Positions 21,697 to 36,668 of a stretch of DNA of 57,427 nucleotides are shown here, piece after piece; within the stretch, counting starts at the first letter, position 1, and the number at the start of each line of letters is the position of its first letter. The DNA is taken from positions 1 to 57,427 of the forward strand of contig JACUUH010000010.1 in the NCBI GenBank assembly GCA_014859375.1, read 5' to 3'. A program made the position numbers and the translations under genes. The DNA is from Gammaproteobacteria bacterium. GTDB taxonomy: Bacteria > Pseudomonadota > Gammaproteobacteria > Nitrosococcales > Methylophagaceae. The notes below the pieces were generated by a model. That model was not told the DNA's origin. It saw nothing but the letters and a program-made list of their open reading frames with translations, and ran no database searches.

Positions 21697-22968
21697 ATGG
21701 AAAATGAAATCTTCCAACTCCAATATGCCATGGATACCTTCTACTTCTTAGTAATGGGTGCATTGGTAATGTGGATGGCCGCGGGCTTCTCTATGTTAGA
21801 AGCAGGTCTTGTTCGTGCCAAAAATACGACTGAAATCTTAACCAAGAACGTGTTACTTTTTGCTGTAGCGTGTACAGCGTATCTCGTTGTTGGTTATGAC
21901 ATCATGTACGGCGGTGGTATTTTCTTAGATGGTATTGCCGATGTTGATGTTACAGCGACATTAGGTGATTTTGCTACTCGTGATGGTGGCTTTGAAGGTG
22001 GCTCAATTTATTCAACAGCGTCAGACTTCTTCTTCCAAGTTGTGTTTGTTGCAACCGCGATGTCTATCGTTTCAGGTGCAGTTGCTGAACGTATGAAGTT
22101 AATGTCATTTGTTGTTTTTGCTGTTGTTATGACTGCTTTCATCTACCCAATGGAAGGTGCATGGACATGGGGCGGTAACGCTGTCTTTGGCATGTACTCG
22201 TTAGGCGATGATTTTGGATTCCTAGATTTTGCTGGTTCAGGTATCGTTCACATGGCGGGTGCTTCTGCTGCCTTAGCTGGTGTGCTATTACTTGGTGCTC
22301 GTAAAGGCAAATATGGTCCTAACGGTGAAGTTCGCCCTATTCCTGGTGCAAACTTACCTATGGCGACATTAGGTACATTCATCTTATGGATGGGTTGGTT
22401 CGGCTTTAACGGTGGTTCAGTATTAAAACTAGGTGATATCGCAAGTGCAAACGCTGTTGCAATGGTATTTCTAAACACTAATGCTGCTGCGGCTGGTGGT
22501 GTAATTGCTGCATTAATTGCTGCTAAATTACTCTTCGGTAAAGCTGACTTAACTATGATTCTTAACGGTGCCTTAGCTGGTCTAGTTGCGATTACAGCAG
22601 GTCCTGATACGCCATCTGCATTGATGGCTACAATCATTGGTGCTGTCGGTGGTCTACTTGTTGTATTCTCAATCGTTACAATGGATAAATTCAAAATTGA
22701 TGATCCAGTTGGTGCGATTTCAGTACACGGTGTTGTTGGTCTATGGGGTTTATTAGCAGTACCATTAACAAACAGTGATGCAAGCTTCGTTGGTCAATTG
22801 GTCGGTGCTGCAACTATCTTTGTTTGGGTATTTGTAACTAGCTTCATCGTTTGGTATGTACTGAAATTAGTAATGGGTATCCGAGTTTCTGAAGAAGAAG
22901 AATACGAAGGTACTGATTTAAGTGAATGTGGCATGGAAGCATACCCAGAGTTTGTAAATCAAAACTAA
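21697..22968 (+). CDS. amtB: Ammonium transporter AmtB
   Basis: 423-residue inner-membrane ammonium channel with 11 predicted helices. The twin-His pore residues appear in GSGIVHMAGASAAL and ISVHGVVGLWGLL. The mature-like N terminus starts MENEIFQLQYAMDTFYFL without an obvious cleavable signal. It lies 18 bases after glnK with AGGAG before its ATG, and is followed by a strong terminator. Confidence 0.97.
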   Translation: MENEIFQLQYAMDTFYFLVMGALVMWMAAGFSMLEAGLVRAKNTTEILTKNVLLFAVACTAYLVVGYDIMYGGGIFLDGIADVDVTATLGDFATRDGGFEGGSIYSTASDFFFQVVFVATAMSIVSGAVAERMKLMSFVVFAVVMTAFIYPMEGAWTWGGNAVFGMYSLGDDFGFLDFAGSGIVHMAGASAALAGVLLLGARKGKYGPNGEVRPIPGANLPMATLGTFILWMGWFGFNGGSVLKLGDIASANAVAMVFLNTNAAAAGGVIAALIAAKLLFGKADLTMILNGALAGLVAITAGPDTPSALMATIIGAVGGLLVVFSIVTMDKFKIDDPVGAISVHGVVGLWGLLAVPLTNSDASFVGQLVGAATIFVWVFVTSFIVWYVLKLVMGIRVSEEEEYEGTDLSECGMEAYPEFVNQN

Positions 22969-22998
22969 GATTCACTTTTTAACTTGGCTTAACTAAAA

Positions 22999-23033
22999 AG
23001 GGCGGCTCGTTTTAAACGAACCGCCCTTTTTTT
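22999..23033 (+). terminator. Rho-independent terminator after amtB
   Basis: A 13-bp stem (GGGCGGCTCGTTT paired with AAACGAACCGCCC, one mismatch) with almost no loop is followed by a run of T. It ends the TorF-glnK-amtB operon; the A-run on the other side could let it work both ways. Confidence 0.93.
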
Positions 23034-23097
23034 ATCTTAAATCTGTAGTATTATCACTGCCGCACTCTTCTTATTATGAAATTACTAGGTTTGTTTT

Positions 23098-23568
23098 ATG
23101 GATAATACGCACTCTATTTCTACGGAGATCCTTACCTTCATCGTCCGTGTACTTGGATTAGTGATGTTGTTAGTCGGCCTTTATGTTGGTATCAAGGTTA
23201 TTCTGGAAGCATGGCATCTTTATGAACAACCACAACGCATCGAACGGTTTGCAACAGCGATTGAGCAAGGTTCGCATATTGATTCGCTATTAGCTTCACT
23301 TGCATCACCTGCCGCTAATCCAACACCACAGGAATCAGACATCGATCAACAAGACATTACACCTAAAACCATATCTCCAGAACATGCTAAACCAGATATT
23401 AGAATGACGTATTTCCTTGCCTGAGCTATCGTGATTTTATTATTGATGGTGATTGGAGGACTTGCTTCCAGCGCGATCAAAACCGGTGGACAACTTGCTC
23501 TCTATGATCTTCAAGTTAAACGCTTCGCCCAGCAATTACTTGATGAAGCACGTAAGGATCATAGCTAG
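23098..23568 (+). pseudogene. Membrane protein frame interrupted by one TGA codon
   Basis: The frame starts at ATG 23098, has a membrane helix at about residues 9-31 and a Pro/Thr-rich linker, and meets TGA at codon 109 (23422-23424). The same frame then runs on without another stop for 47 codons, opening with AIVILLLMVIGGLASSAI, a second membrane helix, and ending LLDEARKDHS before TAG at 23566-23568. The context TYFLA-stop-AIVIL suggests a former Trp (TGG). The product would be a two-helix membrane protein of about 156 residues of unknown function. It may be a fresh pseudogene, a read-through case or a sequencing error. It lies between amtB and hemE. Confidence 0.72.
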
Positions 23569-23667
23569 CTCAAACTCAACTTAATGTGGTTTTGTCATAT
23601 CATCAACAATAAAGCACTATTGATAAAGGAATTTAATAAAAACGGCAAAATTCCCAATACGCTTAAT

Positions 23668-23713
23668 ATCAAGCTAATTCGGACATTTTTATCCTGAGAA
23701 CAATTAGCTTGAT
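23668..23713. repeat. Perfect 12-bp inverted repeat downstream of hemE
   Basis: ATCAAGCTAATT and AATTAGCTTGAT are exact complements across 22 bases, which themselves contain a short GGA/TCC stem. It sits 8 bases after hemE in a convergent gap. There is no clean T-run on either side, so it is not a standard terminator; it may stabilise a 3' end or bind a protein. Confidence 0.6.
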
Positions 23714-23720
23714 CATTGAT

Positions 23721-24788
23721 TTATTGGTGGTATGGCTCACTTAATCGATGCACAGAGTCTACAAGACGTTTCATCTTTTCAGGATCGATAGTAGGATGAA
23801 TACCATGACCCAAGTTAAATACATGCCCAGTTGCTCCTTGACCAAAACTTGCTAAAACACTGGCCACTTCTTGCTCAACTCGATCTGCAGAAGCATACAA
23901 CACACACGGATCCATATTGCCTTGCAGGCTGACTTTATCTCCGACACGTTGCCTTGCTACTGCCAGATCAGTTGTCCAATCCAAACCTAGCGCATCAACA
24001 CCGGTTTGTGCCATCAACTCAAGCCACTGTCCGCCACCTTTTGTGAATAAGGTTACTGGGACTGTACGCCCCTCACTTTCACGGGTTAGACCTTCGACGA
24101 TGCGCTGCATATAAGCAAGCGAAAATTCATTGTAATTAGTCGTACTAAGTGTCCCACCCCAAGTATCAAACAACATAATTGCTTGAGCACCTGCGGCAAT
24201 TTGTGCATTCAAATAGGCTGTAACGGAATCAGCTAATACCGCAAGCAAAGCATGCATTTGCTCAGGCGCGTCAAACATCATTCCTTTAACTTTAGAAAAG
24301 TCTTTACTAGAGCCACCTTCAACCATATAACAGGCTAAAGTCCAAGGGCTACCACTAAAACCAATCAAAGGTACTTTGCCATCGATCTCACGTCGTGCGA
24401 GTCGAATTGCATCCATGACATAACCCAGATTATCTTCCATATCTGGAACGCTTAGTTTGGCAATATCGGAAGCGTTTTCAATTACTTTAGTAAAGGCCGG
24501 GCCTTCACCAGCAACAAAATGTAAACCTAAACCCATAGCATCAGGAATGGTTAAAATATCTGAAAAAATAATTGCGGCATCAAGATCAAATCGACGTAAT
24601 GGTTGCAAGGTCACTTCACATGCAAGTTCAGGTGTCGTGCACAAGGTCATAAAGTCGCCGGCTTTAGCCCGTACTTCACGATATTCTGGCAAATACCGTC
24701 CGGCTTGGCGCATCACCCAAACTGGAGTTTTATCAACCGGTTGGCGTAATAATGCTCTCAAATAGCGATCATTTTTTAATTCAGACAC
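23721..24788 (-). CDS. hemE: Uroporphyrinogen decarboxylase
   Basis: 355-residue cytosolic haem-pathway enzyme converting uroporphyrinogen III to coproporphyrinogen III. Family signatures [15 protein letters not shown] near the N terminus, [14 protein letters not shown] and [17 protein letters not shown] are intact. It lies downstream of gltD but behind a strong terminator, so it probably has its own promoter. Confidence 0.98.
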   Translation of the reverse strand: MSELKNDRYLRALLRQPVDKTPVWVMRQAGRYLPEYREVRAKAGDFMTLCTTPELACEVTLQPLRRFDLDAAIIFSDILTIPDAMGLGLHFVAGEGPAFTKVIENASDIAKLSVPDMEDNLGYVMDAIRLARREIDGKVPLIGFSGSPWTLACYMVEGGSSKDFSKVKGMMFDAPEQMHALLAVLADSVTAYLNAQIAAGAQAIMLFDTWGGTLSTTNYNEFSLAYMQRIVEGLTRESEGRTVPVTLFTKGGGQWLELMAQTGVDALGLDWTTDLAVARQRVGDKVSLQGNMDPCVLYASADRVEQEVASVLASFGQGATGHVFNLGHGIHPTIDPEKMKRLVDSVHRLSEPYHQ

Positions 24789-24824
24789 TGTTCTTCCTCG
24801 AATAAAACGACTTTATTATTGCAA

Positions 24825-24877
24825 ATATAAAAAAGGCTCTATCATACCTAAAAATGATCATAGGTATCATAAAGCCT
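24825..24877 (-). terminator. Rho-independent terminator of gltBD
   Basis: A long hairpin, AGGCTCTATCATACCTA paired with TAGGTATCATAAAGCCT (15 of 17 pairs), with about 10 bases of loop, is followed on the minus strand by a T-run (plus-strand A-run at 24829-24834). It ends gltBD transcripts 40 bases after gltD. Confidence 0.88.
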
Positions 24878-24885
24878 GATATTTT

Positions 24886-24899
24886 CTGATTTAGATCAG
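24886..24899. promoter_or_regulatory. TGAT-N4-ATCA dyad between gltD and hemE
   Basis: CTGAT-TTAG-ATCAG is a perfect dyad holding the TGAT-N4-ATCA core of FNR/Crp-type sites, though the outer base is C/G and not the T/A preferred by FNR. It lies about 100 bases upstream of hemE on the far side of the gltD terminator hairpin, so its meaning is unsure. Confidence 0.3.
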
Positions 24900-24916
24900 G
24901 TTTAAAGCCGAATTGT

Positions 24917-30839
<5,923 letters not shown>

Positions 30840-30943
30840 ATGGTTGTACCTTCGGATTACTGGTAGCGCCTGTCTCCTCATAACCAGTTTACATTGAGAA
30901 GCTCTACCTCAAAATAGTGAGGCGGCCAAAATATGGATTTAAC

Positions 30944-30973
30944 ATTATAGCGACTTAATCTATTCACCATCAA
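30944..30973 (-). promoter_or_regulatory. Sigma-70-type promoter of gltBD
   Basis: On the minus strand TTGATG (plus 30968-30973), an 18-base spacer and a perfect TATAAT (plus 30944-30949), about 105 bases upstream of the gltB start. No sigma-54 motif was seen here, so gltBD appears to be expressed from a housekeeping promoter. Confidence 0.72.
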
Positions 30974-31081
30974 TACACGCTCACCTGAGTTTAACATATT
31001 AAATTTCGGACAAATTTCCCTAAATTCAATTAAATAGATAAAATACGCTGTTATTTTCAAAAAATTCAATTGGATAACCTT

Positions 31082-31573
31082 ATGAAAAAACCTCTAATTG
31101 GTGTTGTCATGGGCAGCAACAGTGACTGGCCAATCATGCAAAAAGCGGTTGAACTGCTTGAGTTCTTTGGTGTACCTCATGAAGCAAAGGTTGTTTCAGC
31201 ACACCGCACACCAGACTTACTGACTGACTATGCGCTGACCGCCAAAAATAAAGGCTTAAGCTGCATCATTGCAGGAGCTGGTGGCGCAGCACATTTGCCA
31301 GGGATGCTGGCTGCAAATACAACAATACCCGTTTTAGGGGTTCCTGTGCCTTCACGTTATTTGCAAGGCCAAGATTCGCTTTTGTCGATTGTGCAAATGC
31401 CGAAAGGCGTTCCTGTCGCAACCTTCGCTATTGGTGAAGCTGGAGCCGCTAATGCAGCACTATTTGCTATTGCTCAACTTGCTATTAATGATAAAGATTT
31501 AGCCAATAAATTAGATATATTTAGGGCAGAACAACACCAAGCCGTGTTGGCGATGACCCTTCCTCCACAATAA
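31082..31573 (+). CDS. purE: N5-carboxyaminoimidazole ribonucleotide mutase
   Basis: 163 residues from ATG 31082; the frame also runs back to a TTG at 31070, but the ATG has GGA at a fitting distance and gives the usual start [17 protein letters not shown]. The SDWP and SAHRTP motifs and [11 protein letters not shown] bind the substrate. It acts after PurK in purine synthesis and lies 20 bases before purK. Confidence 0.96.
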   Translation: MKKPLIGVVMGSNSDWPIMQKAVELLEFFGVPHEAKVVSAHRTPDLLTDYALTAKNKGLSCIIAGAGGAAHLPGMLAANTTIPVLGVPVPSRYLQGQDSLLSIVQMPKGVPVATFAIGEAGAANAALFAIAQLAINDKDLANKLDIFRAEQHQAVLAMTLPPQ

Positions 31574-31593
31574 ACATTGAAGATTACAGCACT

Positions 31594-32724
31594 ATGATTT
31601 TACCAGGCGCTACACTCGGTATGCTCGGCGGCGGACAATTAGGTCGCATGTTTACTACTGCAGCTCAAACTATGGGCTATAACGTTATTGTTCTAGATCC
31701 TGATAGCAACAGCCCTGCTGGCATTATTGCGGATCAGCATCTTTGTGCGAAGTATGATGATGAAGTAGCCTTATCCAAATTAGCTGATTTATGTGATGCG
31801 ATCACGACCGAGTTTGAAAATATTCCGGCATCAACATTAGCCTTCCTTGAAGCCAGAACGATTGTTCACCCTTCTTCAAAAGCATTAGCCTCAACCCAAA
31901 ATAGAATTATAGAAAAAGAATTTATTGCGTCACTGGGTATTGCGGTAGCGCCCTTCGCACCTATTCGTACTCATACCGATATTGATGCCATTAAAGACAA
32001 CTTTACATTCCCAGCCATCCTTAAATTGGCTAATTTTGGTTATGATGGCAAGGGGCAGGCAGTCTGCCAAACCATAGAGGATGTTTATCACGCATTTGAC
32101 CGCCTAGGTGCAGCAGAATGTGTACTTGAACAACGCATTAATCTTGATAAAGAAATATCAACCGTTCTAGCACGAAGCCAAGATGGCACTATCACCAACT
32201 TCCCCGTTGCCGAAAATATCCATGTTAATGGTATTTTGCATAGTACTACCGTGCCAAGCTCTGTCTCTGAAGCTTTAACTGATCAGGCTCTTGAAATGGC
32301 AGATACGATTGCTGCTGGTCTCAATTATGTCGGCACCATGGCGGTAGAATTCTTTATTTCCAAAGAAGGCGATGTTATCGCCAATGAAATCGCTCCTCGT
32401 CCACACAACTCGGGGCACTATACCCTCGATGCATGTGCAACATCACAATTTGAGCAACAAGTTAGAATGTTGTGTGGTCTACCGTCTGGCAACTGTAATC
32501 TCACTTCACCAGTCGTTATGATCAACTTATTAGGCGATGTTTGGGGTAAAACATCTCCTCATTGGCAACACCTTCTCGACAAGCCTAACGTTAAGCTTCA
32601 TCTCTATGGTAAAAAAGAAGCGCGAGTCGGTCGTAAAATGGGTCACTTTAATGTGCTCGCTGACAACACAAAAGAGGCGGCTGAGTTGGCACAAGCTATT
32701 TTTAACCAGTTACAGGCTGATTAG
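31594..32724 (+). CDS. purK: 5-(carboxyamino)imidazole ribonucleotide synthase
   Basis: 376-residue ATP-grasp enzyme that carboxylates AIR with bicarbonate and ATP. The N terminus LGMLGGGQLGRMF, the ATP-grasp lysine region (PAILKLANFGYDGKGQ) and EIAPRPHNSGHYT are family signatures. Operon partner of purE. Confidence 0.97.
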   Translation: MILPGATLGMLGGGQLGRMFTTAAQTMGYNVIVLDPDSNSPAGIIADQHLCAKYDDEVALSKLADLCDAITTEFENIPASTLAFLEARTIVHPSSKALASTQNRIIEKEFIASLGIAVAPFAPIRTHTDIDAIKDNFTFPAILKLANFGYDGKGQAVCQTIEDVYHAFDRLGAAECVLEQRINLDKEISTVLARSQDGTITNFPVAENIHVNGILHSTTVPSSVSEALTDQALEMADTIAAGLNYVGTMAVEFFISKEGDVIANEIAPRPHNSGHYTLDACATSQFEQQVRMLCGLPSGNCNLTSPVVMINLLGDVWGKTSPHWQHLLDKPNVKLHLYGKKEARVGRKMGHFNVLADNTKEAAELAQAIFNQLQAD

Positions 32725-32755
32725 CAATTAGCCGTCCAAGATTGAACAATACACC

Positions 32756-33208
32756 ATGAAAATATGGGTTGATGCCGATGCCTGTCCGAGCGTAATCAAA
32801 GATATTTTATTTCGGGCAGCGATACGAACTAAACTGACAATGACCTTGGTTGCCAATCATGCCATCAGAGTTCCACCATCAGAAAATATTCGTTTTATGC
32901 AGGTGTCACAAGGGTTTGATGTCGCAGATAATGAAATCGTACGACGTATAAACAATGGTGATTTAGTTATTACTGCCGATATACCATTAGCCGCAGAAGC
33001 CATAGAAAAAGGTGCCTTGGCATTAAACCCTCGTGGCGAGCTTTATACTGCAGATACAATTAAAGCCAAATTGACGATGAGAAATTTCATGGATACGCTT
33101 CGTTCTAGTGGCGTTCAAACTGGTGGCCCCTCAGCAATAAACCAAGCAGATCGACAAGCCTTTGCCAACCAACTGGACAAATTGCTCATGCAACGCGGAA
33201 TAATTTGA
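32756..33208 (+). CDS. YaiI/YqxD (UPF0178) family protein
   Basis: 150 residues, matching the UPF0178 group by [18 protein letters not shown] at the N terminus, [18 protein letters not shown] and TGGPSA. The Asp-rich DADACP and the TADIP motif suggest a PIN-like nuclease fold, but its function is not settled. It follows purK by 31 bases and may be read with it. Confidence 0.9.
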   Translation: MKIWVDADACPSVIKDILFRAAIRTKLTMTLVANHAIRVPPSENIRFMQVSQGFDVADNEIVRRINNGDLVITADIPLAAEAIEKGALALNPRGELYTADTIKAKLTMRNFMDTLRSSGVQTGGPSAINQADRQAFANQLDKLLMQRGII

Positions 33209-33285
33209 ACTAGGTCGCATCATCACCTAATTATCCTCATGCACTTTACGGTACACTGAACCCCACACCTTTTGGAAGACATGCC

Positions 33286-33792
33286 ATGAACCAATCACGC
33301 CAATGTAGCAACTTCAGATTCCTTATCTGGATAGGGCTTAGCCTAGTCTTAACAGCCTGTGATGGTGGCAGTACTAGCTCAGATACAACCGAACCGGCCA
33401 CCATTCCTGAAATCAACGCGGCCACTGTCGGTAGATTTTTATCAGATTTTAAGCAAGACTATGATGACAGTCTCAACACGCTACTGCAGCAATTTGAAAG
33501 CGCTCAAAAAATTGATGATGCATACAGCTTTGTTGATTTCCGCAACAATAAATGGACACCTGCTTATATCAACAACAAGAACTTCTATGCCGCTGTGTTT
33601 GAACATAATGAGAACTATTTAAAATCAAGTCCAATCGCCCCACTTTTTGATAGCTTTGACAGCCTAATCTACACTGGAATCAATTTGAAAAATGGATTGT
33701 TAAATAATGATAAAGGACTAATTGACCAAACACTTGCCGAAGCAAAAGCTGATCAAGAATTAGTCCATTCCATCGTGGCTGCAACCAAATAA
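33286..33792 (+). CDS. Unknown lipoprotein
   Basis: 168 residues. A signal peptide (about 11-24) ends in lipobox LTAC, with Asp right after the Cys, which in enteric bacteria favours retention at the inner membrane. A Ser/Thr/Glu linker leads to a helical domain with two conserved-looking patches (YSFVDFRNNKWTPAYINN and the C-terminal helix). I recognise no family. Its stop is one base from the topA stop on the opposite strand. Confidence 0.72.
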   Translation: MNQSRQCSNFRFLIWIGLSLVLTACDGGSTSSDTTEPATIPEINAATVGRFLSDFKQDYDDSLNTLLQQFESAQKIDDAYSFVDFRNNKWTPAYINNKNFYAAVFEHNENYLKSSPIAPLFDSFDSLIYTGINLKNGLLNNDKGLIDQTLAEAKADQELVHSIVAATK

Positions 33793-33793
33793 T

Positions 33794-36082
33794 CTAGTCT
33801 TCTTCAGTCGTTACTTTCTCTGTGTATCCGCAGCCTTTTTGGGGACAGACTTTTTCTGTGCCACGGCTTTTCGTTGTTTTAATAGTCAATATTGGCCAAT
33901 TGCATTCTGGACAGGGTTCATTGACGGGCTCATTCCACAACGCATAATCACAACTTGGATAATCTGAGCAGGAATAAAAGATTTTACCGCGACGTGATTT
34001 ACGGGTGAGTATTTCGCCTTTATTACACTGTGGGCAGGTCACACCAGTATTGGTAGGTTGCTCTAGTGATTCAATATGTTTACATTTTGGGTAACTGCTA
34101 CAGCCGATGAATTTGCCATATTTTCCGGTGCGGATCCATAAGTCCGACTCACATTTTGGACATTTACGATCTTGAACCACTTCAGGTTCATTTGTTGCTT
34201 CTTCACCATCAATATTGCGGGTGTAATCACATTCAGGATAAGCTGTACATCCAATAAAACGGCCGCTGCGACCCAACCGACTAGATAATTTTTTACCGCA
34301 TTTAGGGCAATCTTCATCTAATAATTCCTGAGTGACATCACTACGTTGAACTTCTTTGTCTTTAGTCTCAACCTGCTGTTTGAATGGTCCCCAAAAATTA
34401 TGAAGCAATGGTATCCATTCTTCTTCACCGCGAGCGACAGCATCCAGTTCATCTTCTAGTTTTGCGGTAAAACCATAATCAACATAGCGTGTAAAATGAT
34501 CAACTAAGAACTTGCCAACAACACGACCAACATCGGTTGGGTGGAAGCGTTTCTTTTCTAACTCAACATATTCGCGTTGTAACAAGGTAGAAATGATGCT
34601 TGCATAGGTCGAAGGACGACCAATATCATGTTCTTCTAGCGATCTCACCAAGCTAGCTTCACTATAGCGAGGTGGCGGCTCAGTAAAATGTTGTTCCGGA
34701 CGAATAGCAATTAGATCGATGACATCACCAACCTCCATTACCGGCAGAATACGCTCGTCTTTATCTGATTTTGCACTATCGTCCGTGCCTTCAAGATATA
34801 CACTCATAAAACCGGGGTTCACAACTGTCGAACCTGTAGCCCTAAACGTATTGCCAACACCACAGCCTAAATCAACAGCAACGGTATTCATGGTGGCATG
34901 AATCATTTGACATGCTACGGTTCGCTGCCAAATCAAGGTATAAAGTTTAAGCTGATCAGATGATAAATAGGCTTTTAATGACTCGGGCGTTCTTAATACA
35001 GAAGTAGGTCGAACCGCCTCATGCGCCTCTTGTGCATTTTTAGATTTTGTTTTGTATTGCTGCGGTTTAGATGGCAATGATTTTTGGCCATATTTTTCAA
35101 CGATATAACTGCGCAATTCTTCAACCGCTTCTGCAGCCAAGGTGACCGAATCGGTACGCATATAGGTAATCAAACCTACCGCGCCTTCACCCGTATCTGT
35201 ACCCTCATATAATTGCTGGGCAACACTCATGGTGCGCTGTGCACCAAAGCCTAATTTTCGTGATGCTTCCTGTTGTAATGTTGAGGTGGTAAACGGGGCC
35301 GCCGGATTACGTTTACGTTGTTTTTTATCAACTTTAGTGACTAATAATTTGCCATCAGCAGCTTTGGTCAGATTTGCTACAACGTCTGCTGATTGCTCAG
35401 CGTTATTAACGGTAAACTGTGCCAGTTTTTCGTTTTTATAATGCGTTAGTTTTGCATCAAACTTTTCTTGTTTTAGCGCTACATCTGCTTCGATAGTCCA
35501 ATATTCTTGTGGAACAAATGCTTCAATCTCTAGTTCACGCTCAACGATCATCCTCAACGCCGGGCTTTGAACGCGACCCGCAGATAGGCCTCGGCGAATT
35601 TTCTTCCACAACAAAGGTGATAATGTAAATCCAACCAGATAATCCAAGGCTCGGCGAGCTTGCTGGGCATTAACCATATCCATTGATAACTCACGAGGAT
35701 GGGCTACCGCATCATTAACTGCTTGTTTGGTAATTTCATGAAAAACAACACGGTGTGTTTCTTTATCTTTTAGCACACCACGTTTTTTTAACAGTTCAAA
35801 TAAGTGCCATGAAATGGCTTCTCCCTCACGATCCGGATCGGTTGCAAGATAGAGTATGTCAGCTTTCTTCATCGCTTTGGCGATGGCATCAACGTGTTTG
35901 CTATTTCGATCAATTATTTGATATTTCATTGCAAAATCATTGCTTGGATCAACAGCGCCTTCTTTCGGCAATAAGTCTCGTACATGCCCATATGATGCTA
36001 ATACCTCAACATCATTACCGAGATATTTCTTTATTGTTTTAGCCTTAGCTGGCGATTCTACAATGACTAATTTCTTGCCCAT
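33794..36082 (-). CDS. topA: DNA topoisomerase I
   Basis: 762-residue type IA topoisomerase relaxing negative supercoils. TOPRIM domain at the N terminus (VIVESPAKAKTI; DPDREGEAISWHL), active-site Tyr in GLITYMRTDSV near residue 300, and then four C-terminal zinc-ribbon modules starting CPKCGKKL, CPKCESDL, CPQCNKGE and CPECNWPI. The fourth lacks the usual PxC spacing but keeps four Cys. Slightly shorter than E. coli TopA. Confidence 0.97.
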   Translation of the reverse strand: MGKKLVIVESPAKAKTIKKYLGNDVEVLASYGHVRDLLPKEGAVDPSNDFAMKYQIIDRNSKHVDAIAKAMKKADILYLATDPDREGEAISWHLFELLKKRGVLKDKETHRVVFHEITKQAVNDAVAHPRELSMDMVNAQQARRALDYLVGFTLSPLLWKKIRRGLSAGRVQSPALRMIVERELEIEAFVPQEYWTIEADVALKQEKFDAKLTHYKNEKLAQFTVNNAEQSADVVANLTKAADGKLLVTKVDKKQRKRNPAAPFTTSTLQQEASRKLGFGAQRTMSVAQQLYEGTDTGEGAVGLITYMRTDSVTLAAEAVEELRSYIVEKYGQKSLPSKPQQYKTKSKNAQEAHEAVRPTSVLRTPESLKAYLSSDQLKLYTLIWQRTVACQMIHATMNTVAVDLGCGVGNTFRATGSTVVNPGFMSVYLEGTDDSAKSDKDERILPVMEVGDVIDLIAIRPEQHFTEPPPRYSEASLVRSLEEHDIGRPSTYASIISTLLQREYVELEKKRFHPTDVGRVVGKFLVDHFTRYVDYGFTAKLEDELDAVARGEEEWIPLLHNFWGPFKQQVETKDKEVQRSDVTQELLDEDCPKCGKKLSSRLGRSGRFIGCTAYPECDYTRNIDGEEATNEPEVVQDRKCPKCESDLWIRTGKYGKFIGCSSYPKCKHIESLEQPTNTGVTCPQCNKGEILTRKSRRGKIFYSCSDYPSCDYALWNEPVNEPCPECNWPILTIKTTKSRGTEKVCPQKGCGYTEKVTTEED

Positions 36083-36173
36083 ATATTTCCATACCTAAAC
36101 AGGTAGCAGTAAACAATACTGCCCGCTCTGTTAAAAGACAGTATCGAATTGTTTCTAATAAGTATCTAAATTT

Positions 36174-36647
36174 TTAGTGAATAACGGCTTCAAGATCTTC
36201 AAATACAAGATCTTCCATCCAAGCATAAGCAACTTCACGGCCTGGTTGATAAAATAACACCATCAATACAACCCATTTCAGTTGTTCAAGATCAATCTCG
36301 TCGGTCTCAAGAGCCATCACACGTTCAATCACTATCTCGCGCGTATCCTTATCAAGGACGCCGACTTGTTCTAAAAATAGCAAATAACCCCGACACGACA
36401 CATCCAAACGCTCTAATTCAGCTTCGGCATAAAATCGCATCGATAGTTCAAACGGTTCGGTTGATTCTTCATCAGCAACCACGGTCATGCTTTCTAACCA
36501 ATCGAATGCTTTATTTATTTCTAATTCGGGAAAACCAATACGTTCAAGTTCACTTTCTAAGGTGTCTTTGTCAGGTTTATTTGTGTCTTCAGTGTCGATG
36601 TAGTTCTCAAATAAATATAACAACACATCGAATACATTTTCTTTCAT
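36174..36647 (-). CDS. smg: Smg family protein (DUF494)
   Basis: 157-residue acidic protein with the family start MKENVFDVLLYLFENYID and the C-terminal EQLKWVVLMVLFYQPGREVAYAWMEDL. Smg lies next to dprA in many gammaproteobacteria, here 21 bases downstream of it. Function is unclear; no catalytic motif is visible. Confidence 0.93.
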   Translation of the reverse strand: MKENVFDVLLYLFENYIDTEDTNKPDKDTLESELERIGFPELEINKAFDWLESMTVVADEESTEPFELSMRFYAEAELERLDVSCRGYLLFLEQVGVLDKDTREIVIERVMALETDEIDLEQLKWVVLMVLFYQPGREVAYAWMEDLVFEDLEAVIH

Positions 36648-36668
36648 TACAATCCTCTAAGACCTTAT

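Noticed and set aside
22248-22694. Long antisense frame within amtB
   Set aside because: Composition (Ala/Pro/Ile rich) is that of the complement of a membrane-protein gene; amtB is certain.
30878-31069. Minus-strand small frame upstream of gltB
   Set aside because: It overlaps the gltBD promoter and leader, has no ribosome site and no recognisable motif.
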